Assembly: GCF_001040845.1 (NCBI RefSeq)
Contig: NZ_CP011941.1
Span: forward strand, 1,435,676-1,499,675
From: Synechococcus sp. WH 8020
Lineage (GTDB): Bacteria > Cyanobacteriota > Cyanobacteriia > PCC-6307 > Cyanobiaceae
Length of the DNA stretch: 64,000 nucleotides
Reading direction: 5' to 3'
How positions within the stretch are numbered: the stretch's first letter is position 1; each line of letters begins with the position of its first letter. The notes under the pieces were generated by a model, which did no database searches, was not told the DNA's origin, and was given only the letters and a program-made list of their open reading frames with translations. A program made the translations under genes and the position numbers. Positions 54,802 to 64,000 of this stretch are shown in pieces.

Positions 54802-54867
54802 TTCGGTGGAGTTCCATCACACCCTCTACTTTGAGGGAAGTACGTCCTGCGATCTGCGGGCGGATCT

Positions 54868-56943
54868 TTGAGCACGATCCATCGCGGCAGTCCCTGGCCA
54901 CTAGGCAGCATGATCACATCGCGAGGTGTGAATTTTTCAGTTGCAGCGCCGATGGCCAATCGGCTGGAATTACTGATCTTTGCCCATCCAGAGGCAAACA
55001 CACCAGCGCAGGTAATTGAGCTGTCGGAGGAGCATCGCTCGGCAGATTATTGGCATGTCGAGGTCGAAGGACTTGGTGCTGGATGTTGCTACTGCTATCG
55101 GGTGTTTGGCCCCATTGAGCCAGGTGGCCATGGCTTTAGACCCGCCAAGGTGCTTGTGGACCCCTGCGCCCGCGCCATTGATGGCTGGAACGTCTACCGG
55201 CGCGTAGCGGCGACCGGAGCATCACCCAACACCGATCGGTGCTTGAAATCAGTGGTTTGCGAACGAGATCTGTTCGATTTCCAAGCCCATCCCCGGCCTC
55301 GCCACAGCTGGCAAGAGACCGTGATCTACGAGCTCCACATCGGCGGGTTCACCAAACGCCCCGACAGCGGTGTCAGCCCAGATCAACGGGGAACCTATTT
55401 AGGTGTGATCGAAAAGATCCCCTATCTGAAGGAGCTCGGGATCACCACGATCGAGCTGCTTCCGATCCAAGCCTTCGATCCCAACGATGCCCCCGCTGGT
55501 CGTGACAATGTTTGGGGTTATAGCCCTCTCAGTTGGTTTGCACCGCATCACGAATACGCGCTGGGCTCGGATCCCCATTCGGCTCGAGACCAGGTCCGAG
55601 ACCTCGTAGCGGCCTGCCATGACGCAGACATTGAGGTGCTTTTGGATGTGGTTTACAACCACACCACTGAAGGAAACCGCAACGGTCCCACCTTGAGCTG
55701 GAGGGGGTTTGCTGATCGCAATTACTACCACCAGAGTGATGCAGGTGAGTACTTGGACGTGAGCGGCTGTGGCAACAGCATTGCCGCCAACGATCCTCTC
55801 TCCAGACAACTCATCCTTGAATCACTGCGTTGCTGGTCCAATGAACTGGGCATCGACGGGTTCCGTTTTGATTTAGGGATCGCTCTCAGCCGAGGGGAGA
55901 AGCTGAAACCCCTGGAACACCCGCCCCTGTTTGAAGCGATGGAGGCTGATCCGCAGCTGAGTGAACTCAAACTCGTGAGCGAACCCTGGGATTGTGGTGG
56001 GCTCTATCGGTTGAGTGATTTTCCGGCCAAACGGATTGGCACCTGGAATGGGCACTTCCGTGATGCATTGCGCAGTTTCTGGAAAGGAGATGAGGGCAGC
56101 ACCTGGCCTCTCGGACAACGCTTCCGTGGCAGTCCCGATCTCTACAACGGAAAGGCGGCAAACCTTGGTAGCTCAGTGAACCTGATCACGGCCCATGACG
56201 GCTTCAGCCTCTTGGACCTCGTGAGCTTCAACAACAAGCACAACTTGGCCAATGGTGAAAACAACAGAGATGGGGAGAACCACAACAACAGCTGGAACCA
56301 CGGAGTCGAGGGGCCGAGCAGCGATCGGGCTATCCAGGCACTGCGACGGCGACAACAACGGAATCTGCTCAGCACCTTGCTGCTGAGTCGTGGTGTCCCG
56401 ATGCTCCTTATGGGCGATGAAGTGGGGCGCAGTCAGGGAGGGAATAACAACACTTGGTGCCAAGACAGCCCGCTCAGCTGGATGATCTGGGGCGACGATC
56501 ACTGCGATCACGAGTTGCAGACCTACGTGCAACGCCTGCTTGATGTGCGCCAACAACTTGCAACTTTATTCAATCCAATCCGGCCTCACAACGAAAAGAA
56601 ACCGCTGCGATCAAACGATTCAGACGAGTTGTGGCGGCAGTGGCATGGCGTAGAGCTCAGCAAACCTGACTGGGCTAACTGGTCCCACTGCTTAGCGATG
56701 AGCCTGCAGCAAGGACATCAAGGCGCTGTGTTGTGGATGGGCTTCAACGCCTACTTCAAATCCATGCACTTCGACCTACCGGCAGCGGCCTCGCCATGGT
56801 GTCGATTGATTGATACCGCGTTACCTGCTGGAGAAGATCTCCCCAGGAGCTTCCAGCGCTGGAGTCCATCTGGAGTGCCATTAGAGGCGAGAAGCCTCGT
56901 GGTGCTGGTGGCTCAGGAGTACGCAGACCAACTGAGTTTGTGA
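54868..56943 (+). CDS. glgX: Glycogen debranching enzyme / isoamylase
   Basis: A 691-residue GH13 enzyme that hydrolyses alpha-1,6 branches of glycogen. An N-terminal CBM48-like domain (PLGSMITSRGVNFSVAAPMA) precedes the barrel. Active-site landmarks are VYNHT, GFRFDLGIAL (nucleophile Asp), LVSEPWDCGG (acid/base Glu) and ITAHDGFSLLDLVSF (Asp). All three catalytic acids are present. The gene is followed by tRNA-Gly on the opposite strand. Confidence 0.95.
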   Translation: MSTIHRGSPWPLGSMITSRGVNFSVAAPMANRLELLIFAHPEANTPAQVIELSEEHRSADYWHVEVEGLGAGCCYCYRVFGPIEPGGHGFRPAKVLVDPCARAIDGWNVYRRVAATGASPNTDRCLKSVVCERDLFDFQAHPRPRHSWQETVIYELHIGGFTKRPDSGVSPDQRGTYLGVIEKIPYLKELGITTIELLPIQAFDPNDAPAGRDNVWGYSPLSWFAPHHEYALGSDPHSARDQVRDLVAACHDADIEVLLDVVYNHTTEGNRNGPTLSWRGFADRNYYHQSDAGEYLDVSGCGNSIAANDPLSRQLILESLRCWSNELGIDGFRFDLGIALSRGEKLKPLEHPPLFEAMEADPQLSELKLVSEPWDCGGLYRLSDFPAKRIGTWNGHFRDALRSFWKGDEGSTWPLGQRFRGSPDLYNGKAANLGSSVNLITAHDGFSLLDLVSFNNKHNLANGENNRDGENHNNSWNHGVEGPSSDRAIQALRRRQQRNLLSTLLLSRGVPMLLMGDEVGRSQGGNNNTWCQDSPLSWMIWGDDHCDHELQTYVQRLLDVRQQLATLFNPIRPHNEKKPLRSNDSDELWRQWHGVELSKPDWANWSHCLAMSLQQGHQGAVLWMGFNAYFKSMHFDLPAAASPWCRLIDTALPAGEDLPRSFQRWSPSGVPLEARSLVVLVAQEYADQLSL

Positions 56944-56947
56944 ATCA

Positions 56948-57018
<71 letters not shown>

Positions 57019-57065
57019 ACTAGTACGTCAGAACTGCTTACCAGAAATGGTAGCTGTTCTGTCGC

Positions 57066-58466
57066 GTGCCCAAGCATTATGGCGTTCCGCGTGCCCCCTG
57101 TTCCAGATTGACCGCTTCAACAGCTCGCCCCGAGGGCTCCCGTCGCCGCCTCATGCTCGCTTATGGGCTCGGGGATGCAGGTACCGGACTAGCCGCCACG
57201 ACGCTGGGGTTCTACCTGTTTCCCTTTTTCACCTCTGCAGCAGGGTTGCCAGCTCTGATTGCCGGCTCATTACTGACCGTGATCAAACTTTGGGATGCCA
57301 TCAATGATCCTTTGATCGGCTGGATGAGCGATCACACCAGCAGTCGATGGGGCCCAAGACTTCCCTGGATGTTTGCGGCCGCACTGCCCTTGGGCATCAG
57401 CCTGGCAGCGATGTGGTGGGTGCCTGAGGGCGGCACTTTGCAACGCACGGCGTATTACGTGGTGATGGCCATCCTGCTGATGACGGCCTACACAAGCGTG
57501 AATCTGCCCTATGCGGCGCTCTCTACCGAGCTCACACCGGATACGGCGATTCGCACGCGGCTGAATGCAGCTCGATTTACCGGATCCATTTTGGCGGGAA
57601 CGATCGGGTTACTCATCGCTGTTTTCGTCTTGCGAGAGGGAAGTGGGGGCTACCTCTTGATGGGACAAATCACGGGAACGATCGCAGCAGTCGCCACATT
57701 GCTTTGCTGCTGGGGTCTTGCCCCATATGCCAAAAAAGCTCAACGCCCCAGTGGCAACAAAGAGCCCCTGCTGCTGCAACTGCGGCGCATTCGCTCCAAC
57801 TCACGCTTTTTGATGGTGCTAGGCCTGTATTTGCTGCTGTGGTTTGGCCTTCAGCTGATGCAAGTGGTTGCCCTGATTTGGCTGGTCCAAGTCATCCACG
57901 TTCCAGCTGAAATTGCCACATTGCTATTGCTTGCCTTCAATATCGCCGCATTGGTGGGCCTCCAGGTTTGGAGCGTGCTCTCTAATCGATACGGCCGAAT
58001 CAAGGCACTTGGCTGGGGATCGAGCATTTGGATTGCCGCCTGTCTCCTTTCAATGACCCTTGCGCCACTGACGGATAGCAGCGTGGTTGCCCTGATCCCT
58101 GTGATCGGCCTAATCATGATGGTGGGATTGGGAGCTTCAACGGCTTACCTCATCCCCTGGTCCCTGCTTCCTGATGCGATTGACGCGGATCCCACCCACC
58201 CAGCGGGCCTTTACACCGCTTGGATGGTGTTTGGGCAAAAACTCATCATTGGCCTCAGCATGAGCGTGTTTGGAACATTGCTTCAGCTCACTGGGTACAT
58301 CTCCACAAAGGCAGCCGATGGCGCATTGAGTTCCGTCCAACAGCCTGAAACAGCACTGATTGCCATTCGTCTTTGCATGGGTTTAATTCCAGCTGTGTTG
58401 GTGGTGTTTGGGCTTCTGTTGATGCGACGCTGGCCTGATCGTGGCGCGCATCTGCACAGCGCTTAA
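57066..58466 (+). CDS. GPH-type sugar:cation symporter (MFS)
   Basis: A 466-residue transporter, GTG start at 57066; the ATG of MLAYGLGDAG at residue 30 is an alternative. The MelB-like fingerprint is DAINDPLIGWMSDHTSSRWG (~79-98), followed by VNLPYAALSTELTPD. Twelve helices are visible. Family members import glycosides with Na+ or H+. The neighbour glgX is suggestive of oligosaccharide handling but not proof. Confidence 0.9.
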   Translation: MPKHYGVPRAPCSRLTASTARPEGSRRRLMLAYGLGDAGTGLAATTLGFYLFPFFTSAAGLPALIAGSLLTVIKLWDAINDPLIGWMSDHTSSRWGPRLPWMFAAALPLGISLAAMWWVPEGGTLQRTAYYVVMAILLMTAYTSVNLPYAALSTELTPDTAIRTRLNAARFTGSILAGTIGLLIAVFVLREGSGGYLLMGQITGTIAAVATLLCCWGLAPYAKKAQRPSGNKEPLLLQLRRIRSNSRFLMVLGLYLLLWFGLQLMQVVALIWLVQVIHVPAEIATLLLLAFNIAALVGLQVWSVLSNRYGRIKALGWGSSIWIAACLLSMTLAPLTDSSVVALIPVIGLIMMVGLGASTAYLIPWSLLPDAIDADPTHPAGLYTAWMVFGQKLIIGLSMSVFGTLLQLTGYISTKAADGALSSVQQPETALIAIRLCMGLIPAVLVVFGLLLMRRWPDRGAHLHSA

Positions 58467-58489
58467 GTCTTTTCTCTGATCTCGTCTTA

Positions 58490-59236
58490 ATGAAGTCCCC
58501 TCGCTGGCTGAACCGACTTGGCAGCAGCCTGCTGATCGGCGGACAAGCTGTCTCAGCCACAATCAAAGGCCAAATCAACACCATTGATTTGTTGGATCAG
58601 CTCCAGGAAGCAGGGCCTGGAAGCTTTTTGATCGTGATCATCACGGCCTTAGCTGCAGGCACCGTGTTCAACATTCAAATCACAGCGGAGCTCAACAGCA
58701 TGGGCGCCGGATCCACCGTGGGTGGTGTTCTCGCCATTGGCCTAGCCAGGGAGATTGCTCCCCTGCTAACGGCCACGCTGCTGACTGGAAAGGTTGCCAC
58801 TGCCTATGCCGCCCAACTGGGAACGATGAAGGTCACCGAGCAGATCGATGCAATCACCATGCTGCGCACCGATCCCGTGGAGTACTTGGTGGTCCCACGC
58901 CTCATCGCCATGGTGGTAATGGCACCGGTGCAGTGCCTGTTGTTTTTTGGGGTTGCGATCTGGAGCGCTCAAATCAGCAGCACCAACCTCTACAGCATTC
59001 CACCAGCCGTATTTTGGACAGCCGTTAGGACCTGGCTAGAACCTGATGACCTGCCCTTCATGTTGATCAAAGCACTGGTCTTTGGTCTTCAAATCGGTGT
59101 CATTGCCTGCGGATGGGGAATGACCACCAAAGGCGGAGCGAAAGAGGTTGGCACAAGTACCACCGGAGCTGTGGTCATGATCCTTGTCAGCGTGGCGCTG
59201 ATGGATGTACTGCTCACTCAGATTTTATTCGGCTGA
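58490..59236 (+). CDS. MlaE/TGD1-type lipid ABC transporter permease
   Basis: A 248-residue permease of the Mla/TGD family. Landmarks are AAGTVFNIQITAELNSMGAG, GLAREIAPLLTATLLTGKVA and TAYAAQLGTMKVTEQIDAIT. In plants the homologue TGD1 takes part in chloroplast lipid import; in bacteria MlaE maintains outer-membrane lipid asymmetry. No MlaF or MlaD gene adjoins, which is usual in cyanobacteria. The next gene (DUF3119) is 12 bp away. Confidence 0.93.
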   Translation: MKSPRWLNRLGSSLLIGGQAVSATIKGQINTIDLLDQLQEAGPGSFLIVIITALAAGTVFNIQITAELNSMGAGSTVGGVLAIGLAREIAPLLTATLLTGKVATAYAAQLGTMKVTEQIDAITMLRTDPVEYLVVPRLIAMVVMAPVQCLLFFGVAIWSAQISSTNLYSIPPAVFWTAVRTWLEPDDLPFMLIKALVFGLQIGVIACGWGMTTKGGAKEVGTSTTGAVVMILVSVALMDVLLTQILFG

Positions 59237-59248
59237 TTCTCCAATCCC

Positions 59249-59647
59249 ATGACCCCCTCCCCAGAGACCAACAGCGTGATCATCAGCCCGAGTCCGAGGT
59301 TGCCATTGTTGATTTTGTTGCTGAGTGCAAGCCTTTGGTTCTTACCCCTCAGTCCCTGGCCCACCCTCGTGGTGGGGCTGTTCAGTGTGTTCCTTCTGGT
59401 GCAGACCTACATCCTCAAACTTGAATTCAGCGAGGAGGATCTGGTGGTGTGGCGCGGACAAGAGGAATTACGCCGTTTCCCCTTCAATGAATGGATGTCT
59501 TGGCGCCTCTTCGCACCTTGGCTGCCCGGACTTTTTTACTTCCGTGAAAGCAAAAACATTCATTTCCTTCCCATCCTGTTCAATCCAGCAGAACTTCAAG
59601 AGCAACTAGAGCAACGGGTGGGGCAGTTACAACAAGGCAAGCCCTAA
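59249..59647 (+). CDS. DUF3119 family membrane protein
   Basis: A 132-residue protein with two adjacent hydrophobic segments (PLLILLLSASLWFLPLSPWP and TLVVGLFSVFLLVQTYIL) and a cytosolic PH-like tail (LEFSEEDLVVWRGQEELRRF, HFLPILFNPAELQEQLEQRV). This matches DUF3119. Function is unknown, but its 12-bp spacing from the MlaE permease suggests a shared membrane-lipid role (inference). Confidence 0.82.
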   Translation: MTPSPETNSVIISPSPRLPLLILLLSASLWFLPLSPWPTLVVGLFSVFLLVQTYILKLEFSEEDLVVWRGQEELRRFPFNEWMSWRLFAPWLPGLFYFRESKNIHFLPILFNPAELQEQLEQRVGQLQQGKP

Positions 59648-59773
59648 GCAAGCTTGAATCACTTCTCACTTCACGCGCTGGCGTAACGAAAACGAAATGC
59701 TTCCTACACGTTTGGAGAGAAGGTTCGACTTGCGTCGCGCAATCAGCTGAAATACCCCAAGGACGAGCGGACC

Positions 59774-60766
59774 ATGCCAGACGACACCGATCTCACACCC
59801 CAAGAGCACTCCGGAGAGCCGGCCGAAGCGTCGTCACCTGAAACTGAAGCACCACAGAGCGACGATTCTGCTGGAGAGACATCTTCAGACGCAGGTAGCG
59901 ATGCCTTGATCAACCTCGCCCTGAGCGAGCTGCAGCAACGCCGCCATGCCTTGCAGCAAGACATCGAGAGCCTCAACCAACGCAAGCTGCAGCTTGAACA
60001 AGAGATTGCAGGTACCTTCGTCGGCCAATCCGATGCCATTGCTCGGCGCGTCAAGGGATTCCAGGAGTATCTGAGCGGAGCGCTTCAAGGCATGGCTCAG
60101 TCGGTCGAGCAGCTGGAGCTGGTATCCCAGCCGGTTGTGGTTCAGCCTTCTCCCCTTGATCAACAGGCTTCTAACGCCCAGGAAGGGGGCAACATTGCTG
60201 ATCCATCACCTGCAATTGCCGACACCTTTAGGCCCGATGAAGCGCTGATTCGCTCCAGCCTCGAGCGTTTTGCCCAGCAACCAGACTTCTATGCCGATCC
60301 TTGGAAGCTGCGCCGCAGCCTTGATCACAGTGATATTGCCCTCCTCGAGGATTGGTTCTTCAATCAGGGAGGACGGGGAGCCCAGTCCAGTCGCGGGAAT
60401 CGCCCACGCAACGTGTTGATAGGCAGTGCCTTGATCTCTATTCTCAGCGATCTCTATGGCGATCAGTTCCAGACCCTTGTTCTCGCAGGGCAACCAGAGC
60501 GACTCGGCGAATGGCGGCGCGGCTTGCAAGATGCTCTTGGATTAGGCCGAGAAGACTTTGGTCCCAACAGCGGCATCGTGCTCTTTGAACGTGGTGATGC
60601 GTTAGTTGAGCGGGCTGACCGACTGGAGGAACGCGGCGAAGTGCCGCTGATCCTGATCGATGCCGCTGAGCGTGTCGTCGACATCCCCGTGCTTCAGTTT
60701 CCGCTGTGGATGGCCTTTGCGGCTGGACCCGGTGAGATCGACTACGACGACAACGAACTGCTCTGA
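59774..60766 (+). CDS. DUF3086 family protein with coiled coil
   Basis: A 330-residue protein. An acidic, disordered N-terminus (~1-45) precedes a coiled coil (~50-85, LINLALSELQQRRHALQQDI) and a conserved domain (ARRVKGFQEYLSGALQGMAQ). The C-terminal half includes YADPWKLRRSLDHSDIALLE and ERVVDIPVLQFPLWMAFAAG. This matches cyanobacterial DUF3086; function not established. Its stop overlaps the plsY start (TGATG). Confidence 0.87.
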   Translation: MPDDTDLTPQEHSGEPAEASSPETEAPQSDDSAGETSSDAGSDALINLALSELQQRRHALQQDIESLNQRKLQLEQEIAGTFVGQSDAIARRVKGFQEYLSGALQGMAQSVEQLELVSQPVVVQPSPLDQQASNAQEGGNIADPSPAIADTFRPDEALIRSSLERFAQQPDFYADPWKLRRSLDHSDIALLEDWFFNQGGRGAQSSRGNRPRNVLIGSALISILSDLYGDQFQTLVLAGQPERLGEWRRGLQDALGLGREDFGPNSGIVLFERGDALVERADRLEERGEVPLILIDAAERVVDIPVLQFPLWMAFAAGPGEIDYDDNELL

Positions 60767-61353
60767 TGGGTTTCTTTTCTCTAATCCTCGGCTACCTACT
60801 CGGATCAATCCCCAGTGGCTGGCTTGCAGGCCGCTGGCTCAAAGGCATTGACTTGCGCGAGCTCGGTTCCGGGTCCACTGGAGCCACCAATGTGCTCAGG
60901 CAAGTGGGCAAAGGGCCTGCCATGGGTGTCTTTTTAATCGATGTTGGGAAGGGAGCGGCCGCTGTCCTACTGGCGCGCGCCCTTGGCCAAGGTGATTGGA
61001 TTCAAGTGTTAGCAGGGCTGAGCGCCTTGGCTGGCCATATCTGGCCTGTGTGGCTGAATTTCAAAGGCGGAAAAGCAGTAGCAACAGGCTTCGGCATGTT
61101 TCTCGGTCTGGCATGGCCCGTGGGGCTGGCCAGTTTTGGAGTGTTTTTGCTGACGCTTTGGCTCTTCCGCATCGTCTCGCTTTCCAGCGTGTTGGCCGCA
61201 GTCAGCCTGCCCCTATTGATGTTCCGCTTCTCAGGCATTGCTTCCTACATCCTGATAGCGCTCGTAGCCATGGGCTTGGTGCTATGGCGACACCGCAGCA
61301 ACCTTTCAAGGATTCTCGAAGGCAGCGAGCCCAAAATCGGCCAGAAGGATTGA
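60766..61353 (+). CDS. plsY: Glycerol-3-phosphate acyltransferase PlsY
   Basis: A 195-residue membrane acyltransferase that uses acyl-phosphate to make lysophosphatidate, the first step of membrane lipid synthesis. Motifs: YLLGSIPSGWLAGRWLKGID, ELGSGSTGATNVLRQVGKGP and WLNFKGGKAVATGFGMFLGL. Translationally coupled to the DUF3086 gene. With MlaE it forms a lipid-related stretch. Confidence 0.96.
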   Translation: MGFFSLILGYLLGSIPSGWLAGRWLKGIDLRELGSGSTGATNVLRQVGKGPAMGVFLIDVGKGAAAVLLARALGQGDWIQVLAGLSALAGHIWPVWLNFKGGKAVATGFGMFLGLAWPVGLASFGVFLLTLWLFRIVSLSSVLAAVSLPLLMFRFSGIASYILIALVAMGLVLWRHRSNLSRILEGSEPKIGQKD

Positions 61354-61395
61354 AAACCAGCTGAGCGAACAAAGGGGGGTGCACCGATGCGTGAC

Positions 61396-62151
61396 TTACG
61401 TCGTTAACGCAGCACAGCACTGCGCAAACGCACCAGTTGGATCCGTAGATTGCGTGATGGGACGACCAATCACTAACTGAGAGGCTCCAGCCGCGATCGC
61501 ATCTGGAGGAGTCATGACTCGCACCTGATCTCCCACTGCACTGCCTTGAGGGCGAATGCCTGGCGTCACCAGTGCGAATGGCCTTCGATGTTGAGCTCTT
61601 AAAGAGGCAACTTCCAACGGCGAACACACGCAGCCACCAACACCCGCTGTTGCCGCCAATTGAGCCAGCTGTAAGACCCGATCGGCGATGCCTTGCTCGA
61701 TCGCCAGCTCCCGCTGCAGCCGTTGCTCTTCCCAGCTGGTCAGCACCGTGACCGCAAGCAGCGTTGGCGTTGCGATACCGGTCGAGGCAGCGCCGGCAAC
61801 CGCTCCAGCCTGCGCAGCATTGAGAGCTTCAGTCCCAGCGCAGGCATGCACCGTGATCAGTTCGGCTCCCAGCGCTGCCGCCCGGCGGCAGGATCCCTCC
61901 ATAGTGGCCGGAATGTCGTGAAATTTGAGATCCAAAAACACGCGCAGATCCTGATCGCGCAACTGCATCACCACATCCGGCCCCGCCTGAACGAACAGCT
62001 CCAGACCAACCTTCACCCAACGCAAACCTTCCACCTGGGCACTGAAAGCAAGCGCTTGATCAGGGGCCATACCGTCGAGAGCCACAATGATCCGTTCCGC
62101 GGATTCAGCCGAGAAAGAGGAAGCCACACACCGTCTCTGCACGACCCTCAT
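61396..62151 (-). CDS. pyrF: Orotidine 5'-phosphate decarboxylase
   Basis: A 251-residue TIM-barrel enzyme making [23 protein letters not shown] is near residue 23, the catalytic Asp/Lys array is [18 protein letters not shown], and the phosphate loop is [15 protein letters not shown] near the C-terminus. An 18-residue N-terminal extension precedes the core. It lies 28 bp downstream of the lactonase gene on the same strand. Confidence 0.96.
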   Translation of the reverse strand: MRVVQRRCVASSFSAESAERIIVALDGMAPDQALAFSAQVEGLRWVKVGLELFVQAGPDVVMQLRDQDLRVFLDLKFHDIPATMEGSCRRAAALGAELITVHACAGTEALNAAQAGAVAGAASTGIATPTLLAVTVLTSWEEQRLQRELAIEQGIADRVLQLAQLAATAGVGGCVCSPLEVASLRAQHRRPFALVTPGIRPQGSAVGDQVRVMTPPDAIAAGASQLVIGRPITQSTDPTGAFAQCCAALTT

Positions 62152-62179
62152 CGTGATGCGTCATGCGCAACCCCTTGGA

Positions 62180-63064
62180 TCAACCCAGGACTTGAAAATA
62201 ATCCGCAGGCAAACCTTTCACGCCCACATCGGCCTGAAACAAGCCACCAGCCAATGGCTCGGCCTTCACTGCAACAGGATCCATCCCCCTTCTCGCGGTT
62301 GTAACAAACAGCTGATCCAAATTGGGGCCACCAAAACAACAGGATGTGACCTGACGACAAGGCAACGCCAAGCGGTCGAGCAAGCGACCACGCAACGGAT
62401 CCCAACGCGTCACGCAACCACCGCCAAACAGGGCGATCCAAAGCATTCCCTCCGCATCGATGCACATGCCATCCGGAAGGGCATCCCAATCTTCTGGAAT
62501 ATGGAGACAGATGCTGGGGTCTCCAGCGATCTCACCAGTAACGGTGAGCGGGAAAGCCATCACACTCAGCGTTGGCGAATCAATGAAATAGAGCGTCCCT
62601 CGGTCTTGGCTCCAAGCCAGTCCGTTGGAAATGGTGAGCTGGCTGCGTTGGCGCTTAATGCCTCCATCACCATCTAGCCGCCATAGAGATCCAGCCAGCG
62701 GCTCGAAGTCGTAGGCCATCGTGCCGGCCCAAAAGCGCCCCCAAGGATCACATTTACCGTCGTTGAAACGATTACCAGGACGATCCGCCTCAGGATCAGA
62801 CAACAAGGTCACAGCCCCGTTGCTCGGATCCATCCTCATCAACCCCGCCGCTGTTGCCAAGAGCAAATCTCCAACCGATGTGGGAACAACAGCACCCACA
62901 TGGGCGGGAAGATGCAAAAAATCATTGTTGCCTGTTGCAGGATCAAACAGGCCAATCCTTGAAGCCTCAATATCAACCCAGAGAAGAACTTGACGCTCGG
63001 TCCACCAACAAGGGCCCTCTGCCAATCCTGCCGCAACAGGCAACACACAACGAGATGTCAGCAT
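62180..63064 (-). CDS. SMP-30/gluconolactonase family protein
   Basis: A 294-residue six-bladed beta-propeller hydrolase. Landmarks are LAEGPCWWTERQVLLWVDIE (Glu metal ligand), DRPGNRFNDGKCDPWGRFWA (Asn/Asp), ISNGLAWSQDRGTLYFIDSP (Asn) and DGMCIDAEGMLWIALFGGGC (Asp). Divalent-metal ligands appear intact. Substrates in the family are sugar lactones. It begins 30 bp after the secreted hypothetical gene's stop. Confidence 0.92.
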   Translation of the reverse strand: MLTSRCVLPVAAGLAEGPCWWTERQVLLWVDIEASRIGLFDPATGNNDFLHLPAHVGAVVPTSVGDLLLATAAGLMRMDPSNGAVTLLSDPEADRPGNRFNDGKCDPWGRFWAGTMAYDFEPLAGSLWRLDGDGGIKRQRSQLTISNGLAWSQDRGTLYFIDSPTLSVMAFPLTVTGEIAGDPSICLHIPEDWDALPDGMCIDAEGMLWIALFGGGCVTRWDPLRGRLLDRLALPCRQVTSCCFGGPNLDQLFVTTARRGMDPVAVKAEPLAGGLFQADVGVKGLPADYFQVLG

Positions 63065-63094
63065 TCAATTCACAGCACAAGTGGATGGAAGACA

Positions 63095-63481
63095 TCAATA
63101 CAAAACTGGCCTTTCCATACGTTTTCTACCCAAAATCACGCGCTCCACAACACCTTTTTTCTTGGCATAGTGAACTAATTTGTCATTTTCAATTGTATTC
63201 AAGCTCATGACTCCAGCCTGGCGATAGTCACGATCAAATGGCAAGGCCCATGCCTTACCACTTCGCATCACATAGATAACAAAACGACGATCTTGGCTGA
63301 TGCAAAATCGCACGTTGACTTCATCAAAGACGCCAATATCACTTCCATATTCAGCCTGGCTGTAGTCACACTCCTGAGCTCGCTCATATTCATCCTTAAT
63401 CCCGGCATTGGCCGGTGCCGTTAGTCCCACTCCCACCACAAAGGTGAGGAATGCTCCCAAGATTGAGCGCGAAGATTTCAT
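63095..63481 (-). CDS. Secreted hypothetical protein
   Basis: A 128-residue protein with a clear signal peptide (MKSSRSILGAFLTFVVGVGL ending in APANAG near 27). The mature part has two cysteines (QECDYSQAE and VRFCISQDRRFVIYVMRSGK) and alternates charged and aromatic residues. Family not recognised. It is the first gene of a minus-strand run with the lactonase and pyrF. Confidence 0.72.
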   Translation of the reverse strand: MKSSRSILGAFLTFVVGVGLTAPANAGIKDEYERAQECDYSQAEYGSDIGVFDEVNVRFCISQDRRFVIYVMRSGKAWALPFDRDYRQAGVMSLNTIENDKLVHYAKKKGVVERVILGRKRMERPVLY

Positions 63482-63562
63482 ATCAAACAGGTGCCTCCCG
63501 AATTCCAGCTATGGCAGTCATAGCAGCACATCAAGGCTCAGGACACCCACCCCTTTGCCCTA

Positions 63563-64000
63563 TCAAGGGACCAATCGCCTAAATGTCTTTTTACCGAGCT
63601 GAAGGACCTTCCCTTCCAAGTCGGATACCGAACCAAATTCCTGATTGGGATCGGTAATTTTCTCTCCCTCAAGGCGTGCTGCACCCCCTTTGATCTGCCG
63701 GCGCGCTTCACTGCTACTGGCACAAATACCCACCGCACTAAGCAGATAGAACGCCTTGGCGGGGAAATTCACTGCTGAAAGAGAAGCCTCTGGTACATCC
63801 GCTGCTGCTGCAGCCGATCCAGCCACCAAGGTGGCGGCATCCGCCTGTGCTTTTTGGGCCACCTCCATTCCGTAGCGGCTTGCCGTCACCGCCAGAGCCA
63901 TTGCTTTTTGCTTTTCACGGGGATTGTCTGGCAACGCTTCATGGGCCAAATCGGTGAGCAACATCACGTAGTCGTTGATGGCCGCATCACCAACTTTCTC
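63563..64000 (-). CDS. tyrS: Tyrosyl-tRNA synthetase, C-terminal part (5' end outside window)
   Basis: The last ~145 residues of a class I synthetase. The visible part starts EKVGDAAINDYVMLLTDL, runs through HEALPDNPREKQKAMALAVT and ends with an S4-type RNA-binding domain (SSSEARRQIKGGAARLEGEK). The catalytic domain lies beyond the window edge. The assignment rests on the TyrRS-like NDY...LLT segment and the S4 tail. Confidence 0.9.
   Translation of the reverse strand, partial: EKVGDAAINDYVMLLTDLAHEALPDNPREKQKAMALAVTASRYGMEVAQKAQADAATLVAGSAAAAADVPEASLSAVNFPAKAFYLLSAVGICASSSEARRQIKGGAARLEGEKITDPNQEFGSVSDLEGKVLQLGKKTFRRLVP

Overview
This 64 kb window is chromosomal DNA from a unicellular marine picocyanobacterium, most likely a marine Synechococcus (inference). 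It holds photosystem I genes (psaF, psaJ), cytochrome b6f genes (petC, petA), two high-light-inducible proteins, a cyAbrB regulator, several DUF families typical of cyanobacteria (DUF3067, DUF3086, DUF3119, DUF3288) and a 62-residue SH3-like protein that matches the hyper-conserved protein of Prochlorococcus and marine Synechococcus. Genes are tightly packed and often overlap at start/stop codons or tail-to-tail. No insertion sequence, prophage, CRISPR array or defence system was seen.

Layout, left half. 1-4.3 kb: 3' part of topA, a lipoprotein, a DUF2232 membrane protein and a CobT-like phosphoribosyltransferase in one run. 4.3-9 kb: orphan solute-binding lipoprotein, ferredoxin-domain aldo-keto reductase, bifunctional nuclease, riboflavin synthase, DUF308 membrane protein and cyAbrB. 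9-16.2 kb: respiratory module, with ctaC-ctaD-ctaE divergent from ctaA-ctaB plus a two-gene ABC-2 exporter. 16.2-24.9 kb: nanE, stand-alone groEL, fabG, a K+ channel, a glycosyltransferase, ispD, an LD-carboxypeptidase and a UbiA prenyltransferase. 25-34.4 kb: ppx, a RodZ-like protein, tRNA-Val, cobM-lgt-petA-petC (minus strand), DUF3067, tatC, an Rqc2-like NFACT protein and gmk.

Layout, right half. 34.4-47.3 kb: psaFJ, tsaD, hli, pilT, wecB, DUF1643, a CPA1 antiporter, gltX with tRNA-Asp, the 62-residue protein with tRNA-Trp and rplS, map, an SDR protein, a DRTGG/BioD-like protein and a DprA-like protein. 47.3-52.7 kb: a gene-poor accessory stretch with small membrane or secreted proteins, a second hli translationally coupled to a 38-residue membrane peptide, and a 622-bp gap with three perfect TTTTCCACA (DnaA-box-like) sites. 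52.7-64 kb: gluQRS, HU, a degenerate metallo-beta-lactamase-fold protein, glgX, tRNA-Gly, a GPH transporter, an MlaE permease with DUF3119, DUF3086, plsY, pyrF, an SMP-30 lactonase and the 3' part of tyrS.

Most of the window is core metabolism. The best places to look for undescribed biology are the small genes: the hli-coupled peptide, the small proteins around 49-52.7 kb, the DUF3067 protein next to the b6f/Tat genes, and the DnaA-box cluster.
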